From: Tigriopus japonicus
Taxonomy: Eukaryota > Arthropoda > Copepoda > Harpacticoida > Harpacticidae
Direction of reading: 5' to 3'
DNA: 64,000 bases
Assembly: GCA_010645155.1 (NCBI GenBank)
Contig: CM021312.1
Coordinates: 6,849,698-6,913,697 of the forward strand
The position numbers and the translations under genes are program-made. The notes beneath the pieces are model-generated. The model saw only the letters and a list, made by a program, of their open reading frames with translations. It made no database searches and was not told the origin of the DNA. Positions 31,924-44,300 of this stretch are shown piece by piece (the stretch's first letter is position 1; the number at the start of each line of letters is the position of its first letter).

Positions 31924-34900
31924 AAATCTCAATGCACGACACACACACGAGTTACAGTTGTCAAACTGATTGGGTGTGGTTGCCACCTTGATGATCTCTC
32001 ATGTTAACAAAATCTAATAACTGGCCTAGATTCCGTGTTTACCCATTCAATGTTCAAGGTCATTAGTCGCTGTTGTTGCTTCTGGAAGCCAGTAAACAAT
32101 AGTTGCATTCTCTCTTTGTCGAATTCCATTACAGGTCGGCAACATCTAAGACTTCGACAGTTCCTCTGAGATTGGAATCACGACCGACAGCAATTTAGCC
32201 GAGAGTAAACCCCTTTTTGGTTGCGGGAAAAAGACTCAGCGCCTCTGAATTATCGGTTCGCGTCCTTGAGCTTGTCGTTTTTTGTCGCCATTTTTCACTC
32301 TTTTCAATGTTTTATAACAACATTATCTCCATGCCCTCAGTTCGCAACATGGGTTCAGCTTTTTCCTTCTTAGAGCGTGAACACGCCCCTTGAACGTGGG
32401 AGGCCAGAGTGTGCTTGACTTTTTGCAATGTATATATGCCCCCCCAAGATAATAAGGCAACCGATATGTTTTTTAGAGCTACCGCCACCCACCCTTTAAA
32501 ACTCGGATAGAATAGGAGCTTTTTTCCCACGGAAAACGGTTATTGTTGTTGTTTGTCCTTGGCTTTGGCTCCATCATGCAAAGCAAATCCTGAAAAGAAC
32601 CATTACCACCAGCTCGCAATCAAGTCGGAAAACAGATCAATCTTGGGAGTCAGCCACCCAAAATAGATTCACTCACACTTTAGCTCACTGAAAAATCGCT
32701 TGTGGATGGGTCGAAATTCTAGAAACAGAGACGAACATTGTCATGGGGATGATGACTTCTAGTTTACCGGTGTGAAATCTCGTTAGAGAGACAGATTCAT
32801 TCTCGACGACGGGCAAACGTCCTACTGTGAACGAGTCTATAAAACGAAGTCCACCTGAAGAGCAATCCTTTGTATTAAAGGCTTTATAGGGGCCCTTGGG
32901 GTCTCTCTTGGCTCGAAATTCATTCCTCGAGTCTGTTGGTAAAGTCAAACATCATCAAACGTTGGTGACAAGGGTGATGGAAAGAAAATGGTCGAGTGAA
33001 ACTTTAACTGGCTTGGCTGGATCTGGTGTCTAATGCAACGAGAATGTTTTTGTCGCACAACAAGCTCGATTTTGGCCCTAAATTTTGGCCACAGACATTA
33101 ATCAGTAAGTAGAAGAGGTTGCGCGAAATTTGCATCGAAAAATCCGAAAAGGCGGCCTTTTTGTTTCCGTCCTTTATTAAAGGAAAAGTTGAATACAAAC
33201 AAGTTTTAACGGGTTTGCTTTCTCAGAGAAGCTCTCTAGAGTATTGCCATGCAATTCGTGTTCATGATTTGCTAAATCTAGTCAATCATCTGTAAATATG
33301 AAATCTATGGAGCATTCAGTTTTTGAAAAAAATAACCCGAGTGAAAGAGCGCGACCACAAAAGGCTTTGTTCAAAAACGTTGTGGGAACACATTGTTCCA
33401 ACTGAGCGCCATGGAGGTCTGCTCGGCTTGGCTGGTTTCAAAGATACCTTGCCTTCTTCCTCGTGCCATTAAGTCTCTCATGCACTACTGTTCTTATCAC
33501 GATTTGGAGCATAGCTTTCTTACTAAAGAGAGGAGAGACCTTTCGAGTCACTTTGCATGAACTGTCCCTGGACTACTCGAAAAGCTACTTATCCCGCTCA
33601 CTCACCCGTCGAGTCTTGAGTCGTGGGAGGCAAAAAGAGTCAAATGGTTGTTGCGGTCTCTTTCATTACCAGGTTTCTGCTCGTTTACACATCGTCATGA
33701 ACGACGTTCACCAAGGGAGTAGATAGCACTACCTACTATGATGGGCCTCAACCTGACACGCATTCGGAAAGAGCTGTGCTTGCCTTGGAAGGCCTCCAAA
33801 TCGGGGGAGCATGCACACCTTTCACATAATAGACATTCATCATCATCATCATCGGAAAGCGAGTCCTGATTATGGGGCTCTTTTTGAAAGCCATCGAGAA
33901 CGAGGGAGAGCATTGTGGTAAGATCTGCGTATGGAAAGCCCGGGAAGCCGAAACCGCAAACAACAAATCATGTACGAAGACGAAAAGTACGGGAAAGTAG
34001 TGAAACCGACCACAAACTCGGCCAAAGGGTTGTGATGGTGATTGGAAACTAATTTGAGAAAAATATCATGACTGTTGTCCATACCCTTAATTGACTCAAG
34101 CCAGGGAATTCCCGGTGAACAACTCGAGACTTTGAAGCATTGTCGAGATTCTCCAACTTGGTCGTCGCATTAAGAAACGGTAATTTGACCCTCCAAGTGT
34201 GCAAAATGCCGCTATTGTCCCATAAAACGTGACTCATCTCTAGTTCATGCTAGATTTTACAACTCATTCCAAGTTCTGTGCATTTCCAATGGCAAAATGC
34301 CCACTCGCTCGCCCTCTCCAGTACTTACATGCCACTACGACTGCAGCCCATTTTCATCATTCCAACCAAAAAACAATCTGATGAATTTGCTAGGCATCCC
34401 TCGGACTCCTTAACCCTTGAGTCATGATCCTGGCATCATCCACAACCATGGTCATGCTCGATTGGTGGCCATTCAAAGTCAACCTCACGACATTCCCACT
34501 CGGAGCTTTTGGTAGCCGTTGTAGACTTTCTTAATCCTCCACTCGCTAAATAAGGAGGAAAAAAACATCCGACAATCCATCGTCGTTGTATCCTTTCTAT
34601 CCTGGGTTCGGTCTCGTTCGCTTGCATGAACACTGGAGGACGTGAAACGACGTACAGTACGTTCAAACCTTACTGGCTTCTACGTACGTACTGTACACTC
34701 GATCGAGTTTGGCATTCGTACGCAAGCCTGGCAGGATCACATTTTCAGGCCTTCTTCTCCATCCAGTCACTCACTCATTGCTTGAGCATAGCGGGCAATA
34801 GCGATTTGTTCTCGCGCAAGGGTATTTCCACAAGCATTATGTGTTGTTGTTGAGGTACTTGGGACTCCTACCCTGCAGTTCATAAGTCTGTGTGTGTGTG

Positions 34901-36161
34901 TACAGTGCATGCAAACACTCACACCCCCCGACAAAGTTCATCCTAAAAAGACTTTAACACTCTCAAGTGCATTCCTCTCCAAGCTCTCATCATCCGAGGT
35001 AGTTCTTTCTGGTGTTGGTGTTGGCGAGTGAGTGGTGATAGGCCTACTACAGTACGACATTCACCTTCACGTGTGTTTGTTGTCAAGAAACGACAAGAAG
35101 GTGTGGACTCATTTCGGCACTTTCAGAACTTCCCGTAAGTAGAGTTTCTTAAAAACACCGATCAATACATTGTTTCACCGGCGTGACTCATTTCCAAGAT
35201 ACTACACACAAAGTGTATTGTCTCCAGAATATGTCAAGGCCAGAAAGGACTCGAAGTCCAATTAATGGACCAAAAGATTCGTATTCTAAATGTCGGCAGT
35301 GGGCCTGGACTGGTCCATTTAAAATTCAGAGCCGACTTGGAGCAACTTGGATGGCTCTTGGGAACCGTTCTCTTTTGAACTTTTTGGCCAAAAGCATAAT
35401 GCAGACTTGTTTGGACTGTTTAGCAAAATTGGACGTTGTAGAAACCAGGAGAGCGAGAGATGGATGGACTTGGGCTAGAATGACATTGTGAAGTGGAAAA
35501 CTCCTCCCAGAGAGAGTTACTGTGCATGACAGTCTGTCAATATTGTGGCAGAGCTGAGTTAACTGCGAACTGCCTCGAAAAATTAGCCATTGAGAGAGTA
35601 AACATTTGAAATAAGGTTGACTGTTCATGCCAATTGTGTAGTCGTCGAAATAATGATAACAATCAATGCTTTGATGGTGTTACTAAAGTGCCTAAGACTG
35701 CAATAGTTTTATCGTGCTCTCAAAGAAGGAATTTGCATCTGTGACATCATTGGGTCGGTCCTAAACCGAAAAAGTGCAATCTCATGCAAAGAGATCAAAT
35801 TCTCTCGGTGAACAAGTTCATTTATTGGCGTTCTTAGTGACTGAGTTAAGGATCTTCAAGGCCAAATGGAAGATTTTCTTTCATGCTTTTCGAAGGATTG
35901 GATTTCTCGCGTCAAAGTCGGAATAAACTGATTATGGTTTTCTTGGAGGAAAACCCTTGTGGAAGAAGCTCATTCAATTCCACAATAAATCCATTCCAAT
36001 AAACTATGAACATTGAATTCATTGAACAGTGGGCTTGAAAAGCAAAAAAGCAAGATCATGCAATTAGGAGGGAACTAATTTACCTTTTTTCAGTCAGATT
36101 TCCGGTTATCTTTGAGATTTGGCGTCATTGTCTTTCAGATTGAACATTCCACGTGATCAAC
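31924..36161. other. 4.2-kb intergenic region, no gene recognised
   Basis: No frame shows a domain. Observed: a (TG)n run at about 34888-34902, and inverted GTAC-rich words at 34650-34705 (CGTACAGTACG, then TACGTACGTACTGTAC). An AG acceptor-like site at about 36138, just before the LIM gene start, suggests that one or more 5' UTR exons of that gene lie in this region. Confidence 0.4.
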
Positions 36162-38842
36162 ATGATTTGTGACGAATGCCAGACGGAAATCTCGGGCACC
36201 TATTTCAAACAAGGCGAGCGCAACATCTGCGAAAAGGATTACGAAGCTGTAAGCCAACAACATTGCATTATAATGCAATCAAACGGATGCCTGATGCATT
36301 TTTTGATTGACTACCAGAGTCCTTTAGTGGCTATTCACGGTGTGTTTTTGAGCTAAAGATGTCATTTTTAAATAATAAAAAAACATTTGAGACCAGTTTT
36401 GAGATGTGAATAGAATGCAGAATATTTATTTAAATTCGGTTAAATAGGTCACGGGCAAAAACATTATTATGTTACTTAAAACGCGCTTAAAAATAAGTAA
36501 TTGAAAAATAACTTTGACCAAAGTCTTAGATGTACTAAGAGCAGTGTTGATCTCAAATATTTTGGAAATCTATTTCGCGGATCTATTTTTAAGGGCCTTT
36601 TTGATCTGCATTCTCGAAGGACATAACAAGAGGGTCATTATATCAATTTAGATAAACGGCTAAGGAGATTTCTACAATATTTTATGTAGACACACCCATA
36701 AGACTAAGAGGATTAGGTTGAAGAAAATGTTCAAACAGTTATCTTTAAGTATGTTTTAAGCGACCTTATAACGTATTTTTGCTCGTGAGCTAATTAACAT
36801 CATTCTTATTCATATGCAGTATTGCATTAACACCTCAAAAGTGTTCTCAAAAGTTTATGGAATTTAAAAATGACTTCTTGAGCTCCAATACACACCGTGT
36901 GTTGTTTGAATTTGGGCGGCAGGAAAAAGTATGTAGCGAAGATCCTAATCATCAACGTCCAGCCCCAAAGTTGACCTTCATTCTTGATGTGCTCCATTTT
37001 CAGAAATATCGCAAGAAGTGTAGCAAATGTGAGAAGAGCATCACCGGATCCTATTACAATGCCAAAGACAATAAATTTGTCTGTGCAGAGTGCTACAAGG
37101 TAAGAAGCACCGCTTAAAGCACTTATTTCTTCTGTTCTCTCTGTCCGGACGTTGCTCACATTTACTCCATTCAAAGAGGAGGTACATATGTTCTACTTCA
37201 GTATGCTATACTACACATATTTTGTCTGTGTATATTCCTATAATGGTCAGTAGTCAGTACTGAAGAGTCAGACAGCGGTAATTCTCTAGCGATGGATACA
37301 TTTCCGACTCCTGTCAAAACGCAAATGTCAGTGGGAGATTTACGAAACTGTCCTAGATTTCAACACTAAAGACAAGAGTGAACGTAAAACGTGCCGTTTT
37401 CAATTCCTCGATTCTTGTGTTTTCTGTTTAGCGGGCTAATTTGGCATGGAAATTGGTCAAGTGTGCAATAAATTATGGGCTCCCGACTAGATTTATGATC
37501 AGGATTCCTGTGGTGTTTTTTTTCCCGTTTGAACATTGACCAAAAGAACCTGAGGGCAAACCATTGAGGTTTGGAATTGTTGAAAATCCCTGACAATTGC
37601 TTCCCGATATGGCATATAGGCACGATTGACAATCGAGCAATTGAGATGTATGATTCTGCCAGAATTTGGCTCGACAAGACACGAGCTTTTATCGTTGTTG
37701 GCAACAATCGAGTCTGGAGACCCCTAATAAGTCATGGAGAACTCAGAAGGGTCACATCAAATGATGCCTTGATGTCATCTTCTCCATCTTTCGGTGAAGT
37801 CTCAAGCGCATCTCATTTGCATTGTCCATGGTAATTTGAACCAACCATAATCCATTATCCTCTAACTTTATCGCGACCCTTGGAAGTCGTTAATGCTATT
37901 TCAGGTTTTCCAAGGGCTAAAACTTGAAACAAGTGAGAGTTAAAGACATCCATTACGAGCCTTGTTAAACCTATTATATGTTTACGAGTGGTTGAGAATT
38001 TCCCTCCAAAAAACCTTCCCAAGTCATGTAGAATTCTGCAAAATCTCAAACTATAATTGTATCTTTTGACTGCATTTCACATTCCAAACAACTTCTCAGG
38101 AAGCGAATTATCTATCTCGACATGGTCAATTTGAAGTGTTTCAATGTTTCCCTCTTTCCAGAATGACCTCGGAGGCTCGATGGATTGTCGGAAATGCGGT
38201 AAAGAAGTTAGTGGAGGCGAACTTGTCCGAGCTTTAGACGGACTCTTCCATCCGGATTGCTTCCGTTGCTTCAAATGTAATCTCAACTTGTCCGACAAAA
38301 GCGTCTCGTTCATACCGGATGAGAAGAAGAACATCTATTGCAAGGACTGCTATCACAAGTAAGCGATGTGCTTCCTACCATGATATCCCAACTCGTCATT
38401 GTGATATTTTTTGTCAACCTCAGGAATCAAAACATTGTTCAAACTTTTTCCAGGACATTCTCGCCCAAATGCAGTGGGTGTGAAGAGCTGATCATTCCAA
38501 AACCTGGAGAGAAAAACGTCTCCAAACTCACGGCACTCAAGAAAGATTGGCATCCCGAGTGCTTCAAATGTGCTGTAAGTATGTTGGTGGCTGGCTTTTT
38601 GTGTGCAGATTCTAAAGATCAAATGTGCCCTTCAGACCGCGTTAGCTTCTCTCGGAGGCATGGGTTTATGAATTATTTCGCGGTTATGGTTTGATGATGA
38701 CTCTAAAATAAAGGTAATAATAATATATTCGCTTGGCTTCCAGGAATGCTCAGTCTTGTTCTCTGGACCCGATGGTCAGAAGTGCTACCCATTGGAGGAA
38801 GTGCCCTTGTGTATGGATTGCCATAAAGCAAAATTCACATAA
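36162..38842 (+). CDS. LIM-domain protein (zyxin/Ajuba-like LIM arrangement)
   Basis: LIM domains are double zinc fingers that bind proteins at cytoskeletal, junctional or nuclear sites. Exons: 36162-36248, 37004-37099, 38162-38358, 38454-38574 and 38744-38842, all phase-consistent, giving 199 residues. The first two exons each encode a single zinc module: CDECQTEISGTYF with CEKD, and CSKCEKSITGSYY with CAEC. They are followed by two full LIM domains: CRKC...HPDCFRCFKC...CKDC, and CSGC...HPECFKCAEC...CMDC. The last one, with LFSGPDGQKCYPLEEVPLC, resembles the final LIM of the zyxin/Ajuba/LIMD1 group. An in-frame TGA sits just before the start in the same exon, which supports the chosen Met unless the splice differs. 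Intron 1 is mostly filled by a MITE. Missed upstream or intronic exons remain possible. Confidence 0.82.
36335..36900. mobile_element. MITE copy 1, CACGGTGT ends, inside the LIM gene intron 1
   Basis: This about 566-bp element starts CACGGTGTGTTTTTGAG and ends with the inverted ACACACCGTG. Long inverted arms share TTTGAGACCA/TTCTCAAAA, a GTGAAxGCAATxCAG word and TAGGTCACGxGCAAAAAC. It is clearly homologous to 43484-44046. It has no coding capacity and occupies most of a 755-base intron. Confidence 0.75.
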
Positions 38843-41294
38843 AATTACGCCCTCTTATGCCATTCCTCAGCACCATATACTTGTGAAATGTCGGCGAAAT
38901 TGGCCCAATTGCAGTAGATTTAGGTACATTTGATGCATGCCATTTAATGCGACCCCCCTTAGAGCAATACAGATTATTTCTAGGATGAGATCTTAAACAC
39001 CACCTAAAATCTGGAGTAAAATTGTATTCATCATCTTGGTCAAGAGAGTGAGAAGCCAAAACTCTGCTGATTATTTTAGAACTTAGATTTGCTTGGTTTT
39101 GGGGCTTGGTACAACTAATATGTATCTTAAATTATCTATGATGAAGTCTTGCTTCAGTCCTATGTATATTAATAAATCATTCAATAATTGATGCGAATAG
39201 CAACAATCATTTCGGTTTTGGTTTGGTGGTTCCAACCAAGTTTTGGAAAAACGTTCTGTTATAGCAAAAATCATAGTTGTTATTGCATTTTGATGCCGAC
39301 ATACTTTTTGGATATCCACAATTTATATGAAGAGGCAAGGATCGTCTGTTCTGTTTAATTCCAGCAACTTGAATTTTGTCTACAGTATTTGTAAGAAAAA
39401 GGATTTATATGGAGCATTTCCTTGGTTCTTTAAGACGTGGAACGAGCGAGGTTGAGGGAACAAGAGCCGAGATCGCGATGATCGATGAGTGATCCTTTCT
39501 CAGTAAACAGATTTGCACGCATAAACGACCACTCTGGTTCCAAAAGAGACAGACCCAAAATGAGAAGTCGATGTCGGAGCAATGAACCATGTTTGTTCAG
39601 GGGCTCACTGTCGATATCTACATTCTCGTATGAGGAAAATAATGAAACCCTGACTTACATCGGGGTACTATAACTATCTTGATTTATGAGAGAATGTTTA
39701 GCTAAGGAAAAAGTAACAACTTGGAAGGCGAGGTCTAGACGTGATAGGATTGCTTCTCCAAAAATATTAGGATAGGACAACACTCTGGTAACGTACTAAA
39801 TCCAAAGTCATGGCATAACGCCATTGACCTTGGAACGGCTCGATTGTGCTAGCTTTCAAACAAGGGGGCAATTATGTTCCTACTGGAAGTGATTTTGTTT
39901 TCTTCTAATTACATCGGAGCTTGATTCGTCGAAAAGATTTCCAAAGTTTTTCCAGCAAATCTTACTTCGAAGTTCTTTGAGGACTTCAGAGGAAATTTGC
40001 GACAGCGACAGTTAGGCAATTTCATTGCGGCTAACTTCAACTCGACAGCATAACTTACAGTTTACTAGAGAAAACTTCCAATCCAATTTTTTTCTAGTGC
40101 TTTATCAACAACAATGTTTTATAACGCGTTTTCATTGAATGAAGACTTCTATCCTCTGTGATACTTGCAAGTCTATATAGTTTGAGTGTATGTAATACTT
40201 AGGACTCCTTAGGTGAAAACATCTGTTCAAGCAGAATTGGTACTTTGAAGAAAACTCACAAATGTTTGTTACCCTCAAAAGTATTTTGAGTAAAGCACGA
40301 ATGGCCATTCTCGAGCACGAGAGAATTTTACATGAGCAGCTTACAGTCATATGGAACAAGGGAAGGAACGACCAACAGAGCAGGATGGAAGACATCCACA
40401 TAATAAAATACTAGAATACCTTGTGATCTTTATTGTGTCACTTGTTGATAAACTTGTTTCTTCAGAAGGTTCTTTGAATGGATTTAAACAAATAAACAAA
40501 TAACTCAGGACTCACGTACTGAGACTATCCGCAACAAACGTTGTTTGTTCTGTATTTGTTCTGTATTTTACTTTGCTTCGTATCAACAATTCGCCTCATG
40601 ACCCATCTACCATATGTTTAGGTTTTTGATGAAATAAAAAGGAACCATTTTCTCGTTCTAAAATCGTCATTCTTGGTCTGGATTTGTCTCCAGCTATTTA
40701 CTTAAAAAAAGTTAGGAAAAGGCTCGTCCGGAACTAAACTGTCTTTCAATTTAATGCTTGAAATTGTATTTAAAATCTTAGGTACATTTTGTTCACTGAC
40801 AAAGAACATGGCTTGCGATTGAATGAAAATGACGATTTTAACCGACTATCTTTTGATTGCTTGGTTTGGTTTATCATGTCCCGAAATATGTTTAGCCGTT
40901 ATGATATTTTCATAAATTCATTTTTTTTTTCATACGTTTGACTACCAAAAGAAAAACGTTGTCAAGAGACTAGAGGATTTTCTTTACTAAAACTATCAAC
41001 AAACAGATTTTTTACAATTTGTTGTACAGAAAGCGCAAAAAAGATAAATGTGTTCTATTCTGTGTTCATTTGTTATTGTATATGTAAATCAATAAATGAC
41101 TTGATTCAATTTCATTCTTTGAAAAAATACTTTTTCCAGGACCAATTAACTGTGAAGTTTCAAACACTGAACAACAATCTCTCTTCCTAAGTGCCCCCTC
41201 ATGAAATTCAAGTCCAATCAATTTAATTGCTTTGACTGTCGGAATCCGGAAATTGAAATTCAAAAGGTACAATTAATGATTATCACGAAGCAGG
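38843..41294. other. intergenic, no gene recognised
   Basis: This lies between the convergent ends of the LIM gene and the potassium channel. A plus-strand AATAAA at 39171 could end the LIM transcript. No domain-bearing frame is seen; the sequence is AT-rich. Confidence 0.45.
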
Positions 41295-41300
41295 TTTATT
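41295..41300 (-). terminator. polyadenylation signal of the K2P channel gene
   Basis: AATAAA on the minus strand lies 24 bases past the channel stop at 41324. Another copy (41316-41321) is probably too close to the stop to be the main one. Confidence 0.6.
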
Positions 41301-41323
41301 GTTCAAAAATTGTTATTTATTGA

Positions 41324-44300
41324 TCAAGCAGAAACTAGGTCGTCATCGTCGTCATCTATGATTCCCATGTCCTTGGCCAATTGTCGAAACTTGCCCATGA
41401 TCTCTTCTTGAACAAGGTTGATGCTCATGGCCACCACAGCCAGTCCCATGAGGACATAAATGCAGGCAATAAGGAGCTTTGCCTGGCCATTTTCTGAGGT
41501 GTCGTTCAGAACGGCATCTCCTGGGACAAAGTCACCAAATCCTATGGTGGTCAACGTGATGAAACAAAAATAAGCGCCTTCCAGGATGGTCCAATTCTCC
41601 CAAGCCGAAAATATCCCAGCCCCGAGGAAGATGTATCCACCCACAAAGGTCAGAACGGGGAGAACGGGGACGCGATCCTGAAGGTTGGACGAGTTGTCGT
41701 GCATTCGAGGTTGGACCGACACCTTAATGACGGACGAAGCATTGTCATCTTTATCTGAGCTGCCAACCCCATTAAGACTGCCTCCATCTCCACCCAGCCG
41801 TAATGAGGTTACGGGAGAGGGATCTCGGCTGGCCTGAAGCTTCAACAAAGGATTGGGAGAGTAAGGGGGAGGCGACTTGAGGATTGACGGACTCCCGAGC
41901 AAACTCGTCACAGGAGTGTTGTTTCCTTCAACGGAAACGGAAACGACAGTCGGATGTCCTAGGCGTGCCCGACGCATGGCCAGAGGAGTGGAACCGTTAA
42001 TGACGTTACAGGCGTCCTCACTGAGCTGGGGCGGACGGGGCAGAGGCCCCGGAGAAGTTGGGGAACGAGGCGAATTGGGATTCACAATCACAGAGACAGA
42101 CGATTGATTGCGAATTGTTTCGATCGCTTCCACGTGACGGATCTCCTCGAGTAATTCCGCCGAACAGCCATCATCCTTACCATTAGGACCCTGATCTAGA
42201 TTATATTTGGCACACGTAGATAGGAGTTCCTTCACGCTCGGGTCCAGTATTTCTTTCTGAACCGGAAGTTTGTCGACAGGATGCTGCTGATTAAATACGA
42301 AAGGTGTGGCAAGAGCGAGGGGGGCATGAACCGGGGTGTCCATGGCTGTCTTGGCCTTATTGGACAGTAGGTTCGATGTCGAGGACAAGTTCAGGGCCGG
42401 CTCGGACTCGTTCACTTGAAAATGATGCACTTTAGGCGTGGTTGGGGGCGGCACTCGATTGGGCGGCAATGTATTGGAGGCCGATGTGCTGATACTTCCG
42501 TCGATTCGTTTCTCCTTGTCCACAGTTCCGGGCAAGGAGACGGTTTCCTGCTGCTTTTGCTTCTGCTGCATCAGAAGTTGCTCATTTTTCCTCATGCGTG
42601 ACATGGCTCGTTTCCGTTTGCCTCGACGACAAATCCCACAGCAAATGGTTGAGTACACAAGCTGGAATGAATGGGCTAAAAGCGTGCCCATTTGAGAGGC
42701 CCACATGAGGAAAAGGGGCATCCCGAAAATGGCATAAATCATGGTGACGATTCGACCCCAATTAGTTTTCGGAGCAATATTTCCATAGCCTGAAATGCAA
42801 GCGTGAGAAGCAGAGGTGAACCAAAATTTCTTGCAGCGCCGCGTTGCCTGTCAAGATTCTTAAAAAAAGAATGCACTTCTAGAAGAACAAAAAAAAATAT
42901 ATTTGGGTGGCCTAAAACAATGGAAAAATTAGACTGTTTTGCTATTACCTCCCGTTTTACGAATTGTGAGGCTTATTACGTACATCAAAACTTTTCCAAG
43001 GTCCATTAATGGTAACCTAGCGATTTGATAATTATTTCCATAACTTTTAAGATGACAATTTCAATTCATACTATAGCAAATCTCGATTTTTCGATGCACT
43101 TAATAAGACAAAGAAAGGAAAAACTCCAGCTCTAAAACAAAGTAGAAATTGACCCGTGATGGGTTGACACAAATTGGGGTGGGAAATTTTGCTTCACTCA
43201 TGCCTATTGTGATCTCACGTTTCTTTCGTCTGAAAAGAAACGAAGTCACAACTATTTTCGGCTTTTCAGGAACTCAACATAATTTTAGCAGAAAAAAACG
43301 AATCTCTGCAAATGTATTCTTTCCCAAGCTCGGTGTTACAATTGCCAAAAAGAGCCTCTCTCCGCATCTGCAAAACTTCTCTCATTGTCGCATTTGAAGA
43401 GAGGTCTTTCTCAGTGAGGAAAATTCATTGGTTTGGCCTAGACGAAAAGAATGTATGTATGAGGTGATAAAGTCCATGTCTAGACACGGTGTTTTTTTGA
43501 GCGTGAAAATTTTTTTCAAATTCCAGAAACTTTTGAGACCACTTTTGCGATGTGAACGCAATGCAGAACATTTATCTGAATTCGGTTAAATAGGTCACAT
43601 GCAAAAACTCTATAATGTTAACAAAACATATTTAAAACCAATTACTTGTAATTTTACTTTGACTTTAGTCTTAGATGTACTAAGAGCAGTGTTGCCCTAA
43701 AATATTTCGGAAATATATTTTGCGGATCTTTTTTTAACGGCTTTTTCGTTCAGCTTTCTCGAAGGACCAAATGGCAGGGTCGTTACATCAATTTAGACAA
43801 ACGGCTTAGTAGAATTTGACAAAATTTTAGGTAAACTCACCTATAAGGCTACTTGAGAATTGAGGGGAAGGAAATGTCCAAATCAATGTTTTAAGCATGT
43901 TTTAAGTGACCTTACATCGTGTTTTTGCCCGTGACCTAATAAACAGAATTTAGACCCAGATGCTGTATTGCATTCACACCTGACAACTGGTCTCAAAAGT
44001 TTTTGAAATTTGAAAATGACTTCTTACGAACAAAAAAACACCGTGTAAAGGATCCAAATCCTGTTGACTCAGTCGAGAGATGAATAACAATGCGTTACAG
44101 CGACTGATTTTAAAGCCCCCATCAAAAACTTGGCTCTTTCAAAGATAGGTTCAAATTTAGAGAAGGAAAATGAAAGACTTGGATTATTCCTTTTTGAGCG
44201 GGCTGGAATACTCAATGTCGAGTTTCTTGATTTTATCCTTACGTGTTTACAAATCAAGGTACGTTAGAAACTGGTGCTTCAAAACTAAAGAAGCGTAAAT

